Shown in pieces: positions 52,291 to 61,744 of a stretch of DNA of 64,000 bases. Origin of the DNA: Saccharothrix sp. HUAS TT1 (GTDB lineage Bacteria > Actinomycetota > Actinomycetes > Mycobacteriales > Pseudonocardiaceae); NCBI RefSeq assembly GCF_040744945.1, contig NZ_CP160453.1, forward strand, positions 7,192,001 through 7,256,000, in the 5' to 3' direction. A program made the translations under genes and the position numbers. The notes below the pieces were generated by a model, which was not told the DNA's origin, made no database searches, and saw nothing but the letters and a program-made list of their open reading frames with translations. Numbering within the stretch: position 1 is the first letter of the stretch; each line of letters begins with the position of its first letter.

Positions 52291-54234
52291 ATGGCATCGG
52301 TCGGCGCGAGCCTGCGAAGAAGACTGCTCACCACCGTCTTAGCGGGTGCCGTCGCGTCAGCCGTCATGGTCGCGCCGACGCACGCGGCACAAGCCGCCGC
52401 GACGCTCACGTGCAATTCGGCGGTGAACGTCTTTGGGGTGACGACCACAGGCGACGTTTTCCTCTACCCGCACAATGAGCCGGAAACTGGCACGGCGAAC
52501 TGGGGATCGCGGCGCACCATCGGCTCGGGCTGGACCGGCGACCGCACGCTGGCCGGGCCCGACGGGGTGATGTACCGGATGGACGGCACCACCGGAGACC
52601 TGTACCGGTACCGGTGGAACGGCACCGGCTGGGACGTCTGGAACGGTCGGTCCTACAGGAACACGAGCGGCGGCTGGACCCGTTACGCCCAGGCCGCGTA
52701 CCGCAACCACGTCACCGTCGACGGACGGGACAGGCTGTACTCCGTCACCGCCCAAGGGCACCTCCAGGTCCTCGCCTGGACCGGCGACCACGCCACCGGC
52801 ACGTGGGCACCGGCGAAAGTCCTGGACACCGGATGGAACCAGTACAACCTCATCGTCGCCACCGACGACGGCGTGCTGTACGCACGCACACCGGACGGCG
52901 GGTTGTTCCGCTTCCGCTGGAACGCCGCGTCCGAGCGGTTCACCCAGTACCGGACCCAGGTCGGATGGGGTTGGAACACGTTCAACCGGATCTTCTCCCC
53001 CGGCGGCGACGTCCTCTACGCCCCGCGGGCGGACAACGGCGGCGAACTGCTCTGGTACCGCTACTACGAGGACACCGCCACCTGGGCGAACAGCGGCAAG
53101 GGAAAGATCATCGGCACCGGCTGGTACACCGAACCGGACGTCATCGCCGGTACCGACAACTGCCGGCTCTCCGGATACCCCGTACCGTCACGACCCGCGG
53201 TGCCTCAACGATCCGACGCGCCCACGACGCCGGTGCAGGGCACCGACGGACTGGTCACCTTCTTCTACGTCAACTCCGCGGGCGGCCTCACCGCGGGCAA
53301 GCAGCGCTACGCGGGTGACTACGAGATCATCGAGTACCAGGTGATCGCCGACTACCACGAGTTCACCGGCGTACCGGGTGTCGGCGTCCGCGCGGACGGC
53401 AGGTTCGAGGCGGTGGCCAACAGCCACGACGACGCCGACTACCGCGGCCGGGTGCAGAGCGTCGCGAACGGATCCTGGGGCGCGATCACCGACGTCACGG
53501 CGCACCGCGGGTGGATGGCCGGCGACCCGGCGGTGGTCGCCGATGCCAACGGGACGTTGGCCATTCACGCGGTCGACGACGCGGGCGCGCTGTGGCGCCG
53601 CACGCAGATCGCGCCCAACGGCGCCTACACCGCCTGGCGCAAGCTCGGCGGAAGCAGTCTCACCACCGATTTCACCCTGGTGCGCAATGGAACCGCCCTG
53701 GACGTCGTGGCCCGCTTCGGTGACGGCGCGCTGCGCACCGCCCGGTACTCCGGCGGCACGCTCGGCACGTGGCGCACCATCGGCGGCGACGCGACCGGCA
53801 AACCCGCTGCCGTCGCACACGGCAACGGGGACCTCCAGGTGTTCACCCGCACCACCGACGGCACGGTACGCACCCAACGCGAAACCGGCGGGGTGTTCCC
53901 CGGCGCCTGGCAGACCATCGGCGACCTCACCGCCGCCGGCTCCCCCGCCGCAGTGCTGCGCGGCGGAGGTCTGATCGAGCTGGCCGTGCGCGGCACCGAC
54001 AACCTCGTCCACCAATCCAGCCAGGTCGCACCGGCCGGCGGCTTCGGACCGTGGACCGTGCACTACTTCGAGGACGCCGCCACCGACCCCACCGGCCTGC
54101 TCCTCTCCACCGGCAGCCCGATCTTCACCTGGCGCTCGACCGACGGCTCCATCCGCACCGTGTTCATCCCCACCGCCACAAGGCAAACCGGCACGGCTTT
54201 CCTTGCCTACACAGGACGGACGGCACGTCGATAA
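52291..54234 (+). CDS. Secreted tachylectin-like beta-propeller protein, paralogue 1
   Basis: 647 residues from ATG 52291, preferred over 52273 because GGGGGGACC sits just upstream. A signal peptide (RRRLLTTVLAGAVASAVMVA, cut near AQA) is followed by a tachylectin-type propeller of about 290 residues with repeated blades such as LYRYRWNGTGW, LYSVTAQGHLQV, VLYARTPDGGLFRFRWN. A linker (VPSRPAVPQRSDAPTTPVQ) leads to a second propeller-like half with repeats WRTIGGDATGKPAAV, WQTIGDLTAAGSPAAV and ALWRRTQI. Such domains bind glycans. It is a close duplicate of the protein at 54835-56766 and each is followed by a small secreted protein. Role in the island is unknown; carbohydrate binding outside the cell is the inference. 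Confidence 0.85.
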   Translation: MASVGASLRRRLLTTVLAGAVASAVMVAPTHAAQAAATLTCNSAVNVFGVTTTGDVFLYPHNEPETGTANWGSRRTIGSGWTGDRTLAGPDGVMYRMDGTTGDLYRYRWNGTGWDVWNGRSYRNTSGGWTRYAQAAYRNHVTVDGRDRLYSVTAQGHLQVLAWTGDHATGTWAPAKVLDTGWNQYNLIVATDDGVLYARTPDGGLFRFRWNAASERFTQYRTQVGWGWNTFNRIFSPGGDVLYAPRADNGGELLWYRYYEDTATWANSGKGKIIGTGWYTEPDVIAGTDNCRLSGYPVPSRPAVPQRSDAPTTPVQGTDGLVTFFYVNSAGGLTAGKQRYAGDYEIIEYQVIADYHEFTGVPGVGVRADGRFEAVANSHDDADYRGRVQSVANGSWGAITDVTAHRGWMAGDPAVVADANGTLAIHAVDDAGALWRRTQIAPNGAYTAWRKLGGSSLTTDFTLVRNGTALDVVARFGDGALRTARYSGGTLGTWRTIGGDATGKPAAVAHGNGDLQVFTRTTDGTVRTQRETGGVFPGAWQTIGDLTAAGSPAAVLRGGGLIELAVRGTDNLVHQSSQVAPAGGFGPWTVHYFEDAATDPTGLLLSTGSPIFTWRSTDGSIRTVFIPTATRQTGTAFLAYTGRTARR

Positions 54235-54281
54235 CACCACCGAAGGGCAATCGAGCGGGAGCCGACATTGGAGGAACGAGG

Positions 54282-54740
54282 ATGAGGCACATGTTCAGGC
54301 TCTTCATGACCGGGATGCTGCTCAGCGCGGGGCTCATCGCGTTGTCCACACCCGCGTCGGCAGCGGTCGTGGTGCCGCCGGAGCAGGCGGGCAGCGCCTG
54401 TAGCGGCTACAGCCGCGTCACCGGCCACACCGAATGGTACTGGCAGACCTGCGCGTGGGCCGACGACGACGAGGTGTACTTCACCGTCAACCTCGGCAAC
54501 GCCGGCGACGTCGCCTGGTCCGTCGACACGATCTGGGTGGACTACACCCGCAGCGGTACGTCGATCACCTGCGCCGGCGGCGTCTGGAGCAACTTCGTCG
54601 TCCCCGCGCACTCCGTCAAATCCACCCCCACCGCCACGTGCGCCATCCCCCGCAGGAGCGCGGAGTACACCTCCGTCGGCCAAGTCTGGGAATTGAGCTA
54701 CCACGTGGAACAGCACAGCCCCGTTCTCCAAGTCGAATAG
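54282..54740 (+). CDS. Small secreted protein of unknown function, first pair partner
   Basis: 152 residues from ATG 54282, with GGAGGAACGAG immediately upstream. A signal peptide (FRLFMTGMLLSAGLIALSTPASA) precedes a mature part of about 125 residues with four Cys (SACSGYS, WQTCAWADD, SITCAGG, TATCAIP) and many Trp and Tyr, suggesting a disulfide-linked beta-sandwich. It lies 47 bases after the tachylectin-like gene and probably shares its transcript. I do not recognise the family. Confidence 0.75.
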   Translation: MRHMFRLFMTGMLLSAGLIALSTPASAAVVVPPEQAGSACSGYSRVTGHTEWYWQTCAWADDDEVYFTVNLGNAGDVAWSVDTIWVDYTRSGTSITCAGGVWSNFVVPAHSVKSTPTATCAIPRRSAEYTSVGQVWELSYHVEQHSPVLQVE

Positions 54741-54834
54741 ACCATCGACCGAAGCGGAAACCCTGGCAGCCCGAAGAGATACGCGGTCACAGTGCCCCGG
54801 GGCTGTCCACACACCGGACAACGGGGGAGATCAC

Positions 54835-56766
54835 ATGCAAGAGGTCGGCCCGAGCACGCGCAGAAAACGATTCCCCGCCACCATCGTGGCGCTCACCGTC
54901 GCCTTGACCGGCATGACCGTCCCGGTGGCACAGGCCGCCGCGACGCTCGTGTGCAATTCCGCGGCGAACATCTTCGGGGTGACCCAGGCGGGCAGCATGT
55001 TCGTTTACCCGCACAACGAACCGGAAACCGGTGTCGCCAACTGGGGACTGAAGCGCACCATCGGCACGGGGGGCTGGAACGGCGACCGCACGCTGGCGGG
55101 CCCGAACGGGGTGATCTACCGGCTGGACGGCACCACCGGCGACATCCTCCGGTACCACTGGAACGGCACCGGCTGGGACACCTGGAACGGCGAGCAGTTC
55201 AGGGATGTCGGCGGCGGCTGGCGCCGCTACGTGCAGGCCGCTTACCGCAACCACGTCACCGTTGACGGGCGGGACAGGCTGTACTCCGTCACCGCCGAGG
55301 GACACCTCCAGTTCTTCGCCTGGACCGGCGACCACGCCACCGGCTCGTGGGCGCCGGCGAGGGTCCTGGACACCGGCTGGAACCAGTACGATCTCATCGT
55401 CGCCAGCGACGACGGCGTGCTGTACGCACGCAACCCCGGCGGCGACCTGTTCCGGTTCCGCTGGAACGCCGCGTCCGAGCGGTTCACCCAGTACCGCGAA
55501 CGGGTCGGCTCGAACTGGAACACCTTCACCCACGTCTTCTCCGCTGGCGGCGACATCCTCTACGGAACGCGGACCGGCACCCAGGCACTGGTCTGGTACC
55601 GCTACCACGAGGACACCGCCACCTGGTCGGGCGGCAAGATCATCGGATCCGGCTGGGCTGATGAACTGGACGTCGTCGCCGACACCAACGACTGCCGCCT
55701 CACCGGATACCCGGTGCCGACCCGTCCCTCCGTGCCACAACGACTCGACGCGGCCAGCACACCGGTACAGGGCACCGACGGCCTGGTGACGTTCTTCTAC
55801 GTCAACTCCGCGGGCGGCCTCACCGCCGGTAAGCAGCGCTACGCGGGCGATTACGAGATCATCGAGTACCAGGTGATCGCCGACTACCACCAGTTCACCG
55901 GTACGCCGGGGGTGGGCGTGCGCGAGGACGGCAGGCTGGAAGCGCTGGCCAACAGCCACGACGACGCCGCGTACCGAGGCAGGGTGCAGAGCACCGCGAA
56001 CGGCGCATGGGGGGCGATCACCGGTGTCACGGCACATCAGGGGTGGATGCTCAGCGACCCGGTGGTGGTGTCCGAAGCGAACAAGACGCTGACGGTGTAC
56101 GCGGTCGATGACGCAGGCGCACTGTGGCGGCGCACCCAGATCGCGCTCAACGGCGCCTACCTGCCGTGGCGCAAGATCGGCGGCACCGGACTCACCACGG
56201 ACTTCGCGCTGGTGCGCAACGGAACCGCGCTGGACGTCGTGGCCCGCACCGGTGACGGCGCGCTGCGCACCGCCCGGCACTCCGGCGGCACGCTCGGCGC
56301 GTGGCGCACCATCGGCACCGACGTCACCGGCAAACCCGCTGCCGTGGTACACGCCAACGGCGACCTACAGGTGTTCGCCCGCGCGACTGACGGAACCGTT
56401 CGCACCCAACGCGAATCCGGTGGTGTGTTCCCCGGCACCTGGCAGACCATCGGCAACGTCACCACCGCCGGCTCACCCGCCGCGGTACTGCGCGCCGGGG
56501 GCCTGATGGAACTCGCGGTGCGCGGCACCGACGGCCTCATCCACCAGTCCAGTCAGGTCGCACCGGCCGGCGGCTTCGGCCCGTGGACCGTGCACTACTT
56601 CGAGGACGCCGCCACCGACCCCACCGGCCTCCTGCTCACCAGCGGCAGCCCGATCTTCACCTGGCGCTCGACCGACGGCTCCATCCGCACCGTGTTCATC
56701 CCTACGTCCACGCAGCAGACCAGCACCGCTCCCCCGGCATACACCGGTCAGACCACACGTCGATGA
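54835..56766 (+). CDS. Secreted tachylectin-like beta-propeller protein, paralogue 2
   Basis: 643 residues from ATG 54835 (GGGGGAGATCAC upstream). The plan is the same as in the first copy: signal peptide (TIVALTVALTGMTVPVAQA), a tachylectin-type propeller (ILRYHWNGTGW, LYSVTAEGHLQF, LFRFRWNAASERF), a short proline linker, and a second propeller-like half (WRTIGTDVTGKPAAV, WQTIGNVTTAGSPAAV). Identity to the first copy is high through the body and lowest in the signal peptide, as after tandem duplication with continued export. Glycan binding is inferred from the fold. Confidence 0.85.
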   Translation: MQEVGPSTRRKRFPATIVALTVALTGMTVPVAQAAATLVCNSAANIFGVTQAGSMFVYPHNEPETGVANWGLKRTIGTGGWNGDRTLAGPNGVIYRLDGTTGDILRYHWNGTGWDTWNGEQFRDVGGGWRRYVQAAYRNHVTVDGRDRLYSVTAEGHLQFFAWTGDHATGSWAPARVLDTGWNQYDLIVASDDGVLYARNPGGDLFRFRWNAASERFTQYRERVGSNWNTFTHVFSAGGDILYGTRTGTQALVWYRYHEDTATWSGGKIIGSGWADELDVVADTNDCRLTGYPVPTRPSVPQRLDAASTPVQGTDGLVTFFYVNSAGGLTAGKQRYAGDYEIIEYQVIADYHQFTGTPGVGVREDGRLEALANSHDDAAYRGRVQSTANGAWGAITGVTAHQGWMLSDPVVVSEANKTLTVYAVDDAGALWRRTQIALNGAYLPWRKIGGTGLTTDFALVRNGTALDVVARTGDGALRTARHSGGTLGAWRTIGTDVTGKPAAVVHANGDLQVFARATDGTVRTQRESGGVFPGTWQTIGNVTTAGSPAAVLRAGGLMELAVRGTDGLIHQSSQVAPAGGFGPWTVHYFEDAATDPTGLLLTSGSPIFTWRSTDGSIRTVFIPTSTQQTSTAPPAYTGQTTRR

Positions 56767-56800
56767 TCACCGCCGACAGTGCCAACGAGAAGAGGAGTTC

Positions 56801-57298
56801 ATGCTGAAGAAAGCGCTGGCGATCGTGATGGTCGCCTGTGCGACGGCCACGGCGGTCATCTTCGCCGCCGGCACGACGGGCGCAGCCGAGACGAGCCGTC
56901 CGGCACCACTGGTCGCGGTCGATGCGGAAATCCTGGCGTCACCGAAGTGCTCCGGCACCGAGGGACACGGCAAGATCTTCTACCAGGTCTGCGTCCGGTA
57001 CAACTGCGACAGCGACTCCTGCTTCCACCGCGGGTACCTCGGCCTGATCAACAACGCCACGAGCCCTCGTACGGTCACCTGGAGACTTGAGAGGGACATG
57101 GATTCCCAGTGGATCCGCTGGGCCCCCGACGACTTCGGCGTGGCGACATTGGCCGCCGGCGAGCAGCGGACCATCTTCTCCGCCGACACTTACGAATCCA
57201 CGTGCCCCATTACGACGAAGAGGCGGCTGATGATCTCCTACGACAGCTCCGGTTGGAGCCTTCCCATCGAGGTCAGCGACCTTCTGGCGTGCGTGTAG
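56801..57298 (+). CDS. Small secreted protein of unknown function, second pair partner
   Basis: 165 residues from ATG 56801 (AGAGGAG upstream). Signal peptide KKALAIVMVACATATAVIFAAG, cut near TGAAE. The mature chain has six Cys (SPKCSG, YQVCVRYNCDSDSCFH, ESTCPI, LLACV) and ends in Cys-Val. It occupies the same place after the second tachylectin-like gene as the 152-residue protein does after the first, but the two small proteins share little beyond size, export and disulfide-type Cys content. Family not recognised. Confidence 0.75.
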   Translation: MLKKALAIVMVACATATAVIFAAGTTGAAETSRPAPLVAVDAEILASPKCSGTEGHGKIFYQVCVRYNCDSDSCFHRGYLGLINNATSPRTVTWRLERDMDSQWIRWAPDDFGVATLAAGEQRTIFSADTYESTCPITTKRRLMISYDSSGWSLPIEVSDLLACV

Positions 57299-57358
57299 CA
57301 GCATCTGTCACACCTCGCGCATTTGTTTTCGTGACCGAACACTTCGGGAGGTACAGCC

Positions 57359-57427
57359 ATGCACCGATCGCCGGGCCCAACGGCGCCGAGCCCATCCGAG
57401 CCGACGGCTCCGCGGGTCCTCTCGTGA
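57359..57427 (+). CDS. 22-codon Pro/Ser-rich ORF coupled to the SGNH hydrolase gene
   Basis: ATG 57359 has a good ribosome site (GGGAGGTACAGCC) and its TGA overlaps the GTG start of the hydrolase gene (GTGA). It could serve as a translational lead-in. Alternatively the hydrolase frame begins elsewhere. Nothing in its sequence suggests a function. Confidence 0.35.
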   Translation: MHRSPGPTAPSPSEPTAPRVLS

Positions 57428-58149
57428 ACGCGTCGGCGAAGACCACGCGTCGACGGCTGCTCACGGCGGGCGCCGTCGCCGTGGGCTCGACGTTCCTGAC
57501 GACGGGGCAGGCGTCCGCCGACGGCTACGGCTCCGGCGCCCTGGGCCCGTGGGAGGGCATGTCCAAGGCGATCTCGACCCTCACCCAGATCAGGCCGGTC
57601 CTGGACACCGACGGGCTGTTCATGTTCGGGGACAGCATCTCCGTCCAGGACGGTTACACCCTGGCCCAACGACTGCTCAGCCGGACCGGGGACGTCATCG
57701 CCGTGCACAACTGGTCCGGCCGCCCGACCACACCGGCTGTCGACGCGCTGGCCCAGTGGTCCCAGGCGTACGGACTGCCGCGTCGGATCCTGATGGCCAC
57801 CGGGTCGAACGACATCTTCACCCCGCCGGTGTTCGCCGCGCAGGTCGACCGCACGATGACCATCGTCGGCCCGACCCGGACAGGGTACTGGGTTAACACC
57901 CAGGTCTCCCGGACCGGCCAACCCGCCGCCGTCCAGCTGGCCGACCAGCGCAACAGCGCCTGGATCAACCTCCAGCTGGCCGACGCCCAACGTCGTCATC
58001 CGAACCTGCGCGTCATCCGCTGGGCAGAGTTCCTCGCCGCGAAGCCGACCCGGCTCACGGCCTACCTCCGCGACGGCGTCCACACCACCGAGCCGCTGGG
58101 CCAGGACGCCCGCAACGAGCTCATCGTCCAGACCATCGAAGCAGGCTGA
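57424..58149 (+). CDS. Tat-exported SGNH/GDSL-family hydrolase
   Basis: 241 residues from GTG 57424. The N-terminus has a twin-arginine signal (TTRRRLLTAGAVAVGSTF, cut near ASA). SGNH blocks: FGDSISVQDGY (block I nucleophile Ser), ATGSNDIFTP (block III Asn-Asp) and LRDGVHTTEPLG (block V Asp-x-x-His). The family hydrolyses esters of lipids, glycans or peptidoglycan O-acetyl groups. It follows the second small secreted protein in the same direction and may belong to the same exported set. The start is uncertain because the frame is open upstream. Confidence 0.85.
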   Translation: MNASAKTTRRRLLTAGAVAVGSTFLTTGQASADGYGSGALGPWEGMSKAISTLTQIRPVLDTDGLFMFGDSISVQDGYTLAQRLLSRTGDVIAVHNWSGRPTTPAVDALAQWSQAYGLPRRILMATGSNDIFTPPVFAAQVDRTMTIVGPTRTGYWVNTQVSRTGQPAAVQLADQRNSAWINLQLADAQRRHPNLRVIRWAEFLAAKPTRLTAYLRDGVHTTEPLGQDARNELIVQTIEAG

Positions 58150-58154
58150 GACAC

Positions 58155-59546
58155 GTGTGTTGGCACAACAGCGGGTTCGTGTTGAGAACCGCCCTCATCT
58201 CCCTGATGTCAGCCGTGTTTGCCGGGCTTCTCCCCGCGCAGGCAGCCGCAGCGCCCGCGCCTGGGGTGCGTGCGAGCTACGCGAACCCGGTTCGCGTCAA
58301 CGGCCGGGTCGACGCGCAGGCCACGGTCGCGCGACTGCGGGAGATGAACGCGAACACCTATGCGTTCCTGGTCCACAACGAGAACGACTGGAACGACTTC
58401 GAGCCGTTCCTGCGCGAGGCCCAGGCCGCGGGGCTGACCACGTGGGCCTACCTGGTGCCGCCGACCGAGTGCCTCGGCGTCGACGACACGTGCTCGACCT
58501 ACCTGCCCCACAAGAAGGACTACCTGGCCTGGGCGCAGGCCATTGGCGCACTCGCCGACAAGTACGCGGTGCTCAAAGCGTGGGCGATGGACGACTTCTT
58601 CTACAACAAGGCTTTCTTCACGCCGGCCTACACGGGCCAGATCCGCACCGCCGCCGGCATCGACTTCTACCCGGTGGTCTACGTCCACCAGCTCACCGAG
58701 GCGTTCGCAACCTCCTACGCCGGTGTCATGGACAGCCTGATCCTGCCGTACAACGACTCGCCCAACCGCAACACGGTGTGGACGGGATCGTTGCGCGGCC
58801 ATCTCGACACCGCTGTCGCGCTGCTCGCAGCGAAGAGCAAGAAGCTCCTCCTGATGCCGTACGCGGCAACGCTGTCGGCCACCACGGTCACGCCGGACGT
58901 CAACTACGTCCGCACGGTGACCGCGGTCGCCATCGAGTACATGAAGGCCGGCAAGATCGCGGGCGTGGTGCAGTACGCACTGCCGCTCACCCCAGACCTT
59001 CCTCAGGCCGGAGACGTCTCGTTCGCGCACACCGGGCACGGCGGGCTGGTCTTCACCGTGCACAGCAACACGGACACCCAAGCCGGCGACTTCGCGGCAG
59101 CCAGTACCGCAGTACGGCTCAACCCCGGGTCCACATCCTGCTCGATGGTGTTGTGGCACCAGGACAACTGGGGCGACAACACACCTGGCTACCACATGAA
59201 GCAGGCGCTCATCGGGGGCACGAAGGTGTGGGAACGCGACATCGCCAGCGAGGGCACCGACTGGTACACGTCCTCACCACGCGACCTGACGCCATACCTG
59301 ACCAACGGGGTGGGCACGCTGACGTTGCGGCTCTACGAGGCGAAGGGCGTCGCGAACTACCGGGTGCTCGTCCGGTTCGACGACATCCGACTCACGGGGT
59401 GCCACATCGCGAACCCCGACTTCGAAACCACCGGCGGTTGGACGATGACCAGGGGAAACGGACCAGTGTTCGGCGGTATCCACATCTCCGACCCGGTGTA
59501 CTCGACGACGGTGCACAGCACCGTCGCGACTCTCTACGCGACCTGA
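58155..59546 (+). CDS. Secreted protein with TIM-barrel-like N-terminal and lectin-like C-terminal halves
   Basis: 463 residues from GTG 58155, 5 bases after the hydrolase stop; an in-frame GTG at 58179 would give a cleaner signal peptide (LRTALISLMSAVFAGLLPAQA). Residues 40-290 alternate predicted strands and helices as in a glycosidase-type barrel (NTYAFLVHNENDWNDFEPFL, TWAYLVPP, AWAMDDFFYN, DSLILPYNDSP, VQYALPLTP); acidic residues at strand ends in DD and ND would suit catalysis. The last 160 residues look like a beta-sandwich carbohydrate-binding module. I do not assign a glycoside hydrolase family. Confidence 0.7.
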   Translation: MCWHNSGFVLRTALISLMSAVFAGLLPAQAAAAPAPGVRASYANPVRVNGRVDAQATVARLREMNANTYAFLVHNENDWNDFEPFLREAQAAGLTTWAYLVPPTECLGVDDTCSTYLPHKKDYLAWAQAIGALADKYAVLKAWAMDDFFYNKAFFTPAYTGQIRTAAGIDFYPVVYVHQLTEAFATSYAGVMDSLILPYNDSPNRNTVWTGSLRGHLDTAVALLAAKSKKLLLMPYAATLSATTVTPDVNYVRTVTAVAIEYMKAGKIAGVVQYALPLTPDLPQAGDVSFAHTGHGGLVFTVHSNTDTQAGDFAAASTAVRLNPGSTSCSMVLWHQDNWGDNTPGYHMKQALIGGTKVWERDIASEGTDWYTSSPRDLTPYLTNGVGTLTLRLYEAKGVANYRVLVRFDDIRLTGCHIANPDFETTGGWTMTRGNGPVFGGIHISDPVYSTTVHSTVATLYAT

Positions 59547-60127
59547 CACGCCCTGTGCCGCTCGAGATGTCATCGTCGCAGTTCATTAGCCATGACCAGC
59601 GCCCTGGGCGACCGCGAGAGAGCTGATGTAGTCACTGTGCGAGCGCGAGGGCCCGCACGTGATCGGCCTCCGATCCGATGGTGCTGCGCTCCCCGGCGTG
59701 GACTGGCAGATCACCAGCGACGACCGGCAGGAGACCGCCACCGCAGTCGTCCGGCCGCGCGAGGGCGCGCCAATCATGACGGGGATCACGCTGCGGCACC
59801 GACAACCTGTCCGGAGCCGCCCTGGTCGAGGCCGAGCGGCGCGCGGGCCGATGCTCACTGTTCGAACCGAGGTGCCCACGCCGAAGATGCCCACCGTCGG
59901 CCCGGAGCCATTACCGCGCTCCGCACTGACGCTCGAGGGCCTGGTGCACCACAACATCGGCGCAATCATGGCCGCCGCGACTACCGCCCCACCCGAGGAG
60001 TTAGACGACACCCACCACCAGGATCACCAGTGGTGCCAGCCGCACGATGCCGCACCGTGAGCCCTTCAGCCGCCCTCAAAAGCACCTCGAACGGCATCTC
60101 CAAGCAGGGCGATATAGTCATACAGCG
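59547..60127. other. Non-coding stretch upstream of the intact IS
   Basis: About 580 bases with no convincing gene. A 133-codon frame at 59659-60060 is rich in Arg/Pro and has no family features. The sequence may be relics of the integrase gene region interrupted by the IS, but no integrase motif is readable here. Confidence 0.45.
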
Positions 60128-61378
60128 CTGTGCCTGCCGATAACCTCATCCATGCACGTAGAGGACGCGCGGCACCCAAGGCATCGAGGGGCTCAGGGTC
60201 ACGGTTGCCATCCGCCGTGGTGTCGGCCAGCACGGCATGATGCTCGGCTGTGCTGCTCCGACTGGCCTATCTCGGCGTGACCAACACGTTCGCGTTGCTG
60301 CGCCTGCTGCCTATGAGCGACCGGGACAAGGACACGGAGATCCTGGCGCTGCGCCACCAGATCATGGTCCTGCAACGCCAACTCGGATACACCCGACCAC
60401 GGTTCTCCCCCGCCGACCGGGCCTTCCTCGCCGCCCTGCTGCACCGACTCCCGACGCAAGCGCTTCGTCGACTCCGCCTACTGGTACGCCCGGAGACGGT
60501 GCTGCGGTGGCACCGCGACCTCCTCGCACGCCGCCACGCCGCCAGATCCCGCCCCAAACGGCCCGGTCGACCACGGACCATCCGCTCGATCCGACTCCTG
60601 GTACTGCGCCTAACGCGCGAGAACCCCACCTGGGGCTACCGCCGCATCCACGGAGAACTCCTCGTACTCGGCATCACAGTCGCCGCCTCCACCGTCTGGC
60701 AGATCCTCCAGGACGCCGGGATCGACCCGGCACCCGAACGCACCACGACGACCTGGTCGGCCTTCCTCCGCTCCCAAGCCGACGCGATCCTGGCCTGCGA
60801 CTTCTTCGAGACCACCACCCTGACCGGCACCCGCCTGTACGTGCTCGCGGTGATCGAGCACGCCAGCCGCCGGATCCGCATCCTCGGCGCCACCGCGCAC
60901 CCGACCGCCTCCTGGATCACCCAAGCCGCCAGGAACCTCGTCATGGACCTCGAAGAGGCGGGTGGTTCCGCGCGATTCCTGATCCGCGACCGGGATGGAA
61001 AGTTCCCCACCCTGTTCGACGCCGTCCTCGCCGACGCCGGCATCCAGGTCCTCCTCACCGGTGTCCGGATCCCGCGCATGAACGCGATCATGGAACGCTG
61101 GATCCGCAGCTGCCGCCACGAACTCCTCGACCGCACCCCCATCTGGAACCAGCAGCACCTACTCCACGCCCTACACGAGTACGAGAAGTACTACAACACC
61201 CACCGACCCCACCAAGGCATCGACAACGCCCGACCACTACGCGCCCTGCCACCAACCGTTACCGATCAAGCAGCGATCACCAGACTCGACATCCGCCGAC
61301 AGCAACGACTGGGCGGCATCCTCAACGAGTACCACCACGCCGCCTGACCTGCATGGACGACATTTTCGGCAAGCACAG
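60128..61378 (+). mobile_element. Intact insertion sequence with imperfect terminal inverted repeats
   Basis: Left end CTGTGCCTGCCGATAAC (60128-60144) and right end ATTTTCGGCAAGCACAG (61362-61378) are inverted repeats with few mismatches and match the ends of the decayed copy at 559-1497. The element is 1,251 bases and carries one transposase. Its right end abuts the remaining part of an integrase gene, so it probably landed in that gene. No target duplication was recognised. Confidence 0.8.
60250..61347 (+). CDS. DDE (rve-type) transposase
   Basis: 365 residues from GTG 60250. An N-terminal helical region (DKDTEILALRHQIMVLQRQL) and an HTH-type segment (TRENPTWGYRRIHGELL) precede the integrase core with ACDFFETTTL (first Asp at about 180), FLIRDRDGKF (second Asp at about 245) and MNAIMERWIRSCRHELLD (Glu). 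The frame is complete and the C-terminus GGILNEYHHAA is shared with the decayed copy. It resembles the actinobacterial integrase-core transposases also represented at 38587. Confidence 0.9.
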   Translation: MLLRLAYLGVTNTFALLRLLPMSDRDKDTEILALRHQIMVLQRQLGYTRPRFSPADRAFLAALLHRLPTQALRRLRLLVRPETVLRWHRDLLARRHAARSRPKRPGRPRTIRSIRLLVLRLTRENPTWGYRRIHGELLVLGITVAASTVWQILQDAGIDPAPERTTTTWSAFLRSQADAILACDFFETTTLTGTRLYVLAVIEHASRRIRILGATAHPTASWITQAARNLVMDLEEAGGSARFLIRDRDGKFPTLFDAVLADAGIQVLLTGVRIPRMNAIMERWIRSCRHELLDRTPIWNQQHLLHALHEYEKYYNTHRPHQGIDNARPLRALPPTVTDQAAITRLDIRRQQRLGGILNEYHHAA

Positions 61379-61683
61379 GGTTCCACCGCCGCTCCAACTT
61401 CCGCCGCCGCGTCTGGCTACCCGCCCTACGCGGCGACACCGCCACCAACCGACCGCGGATCAACCCCGACATGCACTTCCACGACCTACGCCACACCCAC
61501 AAGACCTGGCTCATCGAACACGGCGTCCCCGAAGTCCTCCAACACAAAAGGATCGGCCACAAGTTCCACGGCGTCATGGGCGTCTACTCCCACGTCACCC
61601 AACCCATGATCGACACCATGCTCGCCGCACTCCACCACCGCTGGGAGCAAACCCGGGAGCAAACGGGGAGCACCAACCCATGA
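61379..61683 (+). pseudogene. Tyrosine site-specific integrase, C-terminal fragment
   Basis: The frame reads from RRSNFRRRVWLPALRGD near 61385 to a TGA at 61681-61683. It includes the catalytic box FHDLRHTHKTWLIEHG (His-x-x-Arg), the IGH motif and the nucleophile Tyr in MGVYSHVT. The N-terminal domain and the first catalytic Arg are missing, replaced by the IS at 60128-61378. Its tail ends 117 bases from the tRNA-Val 3' end, the usual place of the integrase of a tRNA-integrated element. Confidence 0.85.
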
Positions 61684-61744
61684 CCACCTTCGCAAATACA
61701 GAGGTGGTCAAGATCATCCGCTCCCACATTGCTCCCCGCAACGA

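Noticed and set aside
59659..60060. A 133-residue gene upstream of the intact IS
   Set aside because: Arg/Pro-rich with no motif; several overlapping frames are equally open.
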